A stretch of 14,094 bases of DNA from JAVBMP01 sp031552315. Lineage in GTDB: Bacteria; Desulfobacterota; Desulfovibrionia; Desulfovibrionales; Desulfovibrionaceae. The stretch covers positions 1 through 14,094 of the forward strand of contig JAVBMP010000040.1 of NCBI GenBank assembly GCA_031552315.1, written 5' to 3'. Positions 14,094 through 14,094 of this stretch are shown here, in pieces. The notes under the pieces are model-generated. The model saw only the letters and a program-made list of their open reading frames with translations, ran no database searches and was not told where the DNA came from. Every line of letters starts with the position of its first letter. Position 1 is the stretch's first letter. Both the position numbers and the translations under genes were made by a program.

Positions 14094-14094
14094 T

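Overview
The window is mainly a housekeeping stretch of a Gram-negative bacterial chromosome. I infer a sulfate-reducer-type deltaproteobacterium (Desulfovibrionales). The reasons are the RluD-CoaE fusion gene, the tig-clpP-clpX order, a HAMP/PAS chemoreceptor of the kind common in that group, and an AspRS with the Asp/Asn non-discriminating signature. No 16S rRNA or other decisive marker is present, so this placement is an inference.

Left half, all on the minus strand. Reading in the direction of transcription from about 10.06 kb down to 0: an 804-aa methyl-accepting chemotaxis protein ending at a large inverted-repeat terminator (7549-7611); a compact HigB/HigA-like toxin-antitoxin pair (6600-7302) ending at a strong 18-bp hairpin terminator (6442-6483); one long gene joining an RluD-type 23S rRNA pseudouridine synthase to a dephospho-CoA kinase (4391-6328); a good sigma70-type promoter (4326-4354); then the protein quality-control cluster tig-clpP-clpX, with a secreted DsbA/DsbG-like thiol oxidoreductase whose start overlaps the end of clpX.

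Right half, plus strand. A consensus-like promoter (10322-10350) drives hisS and aspS, 20 bp apart and evidently co-transcribed. A promoter (13565-13593), an initiator tRNA-fMet gene with the diagnostic C1-A72 mismatch (13640-13716) and a perfect hairpin terminator (13724-13764) follow.

The last ~300 bp are the least ordinary part. Positions 13801-13951 hold an RNA-like element bounded by imperfect terminal inverted repeats. It contains a long hairpin with a symmetrical GA/GA internal loop. Its terminal motif recurs at the left edge of the window (1-20) and just upstream of the RluD-CoaE start (6343-6367). A possible minus-strand reading frame enters from beyond the right edge and ends inside this element. 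The element is the best candidate for something undescribed. I found no CRISPR array, insertion sequence, prophage or defence island.
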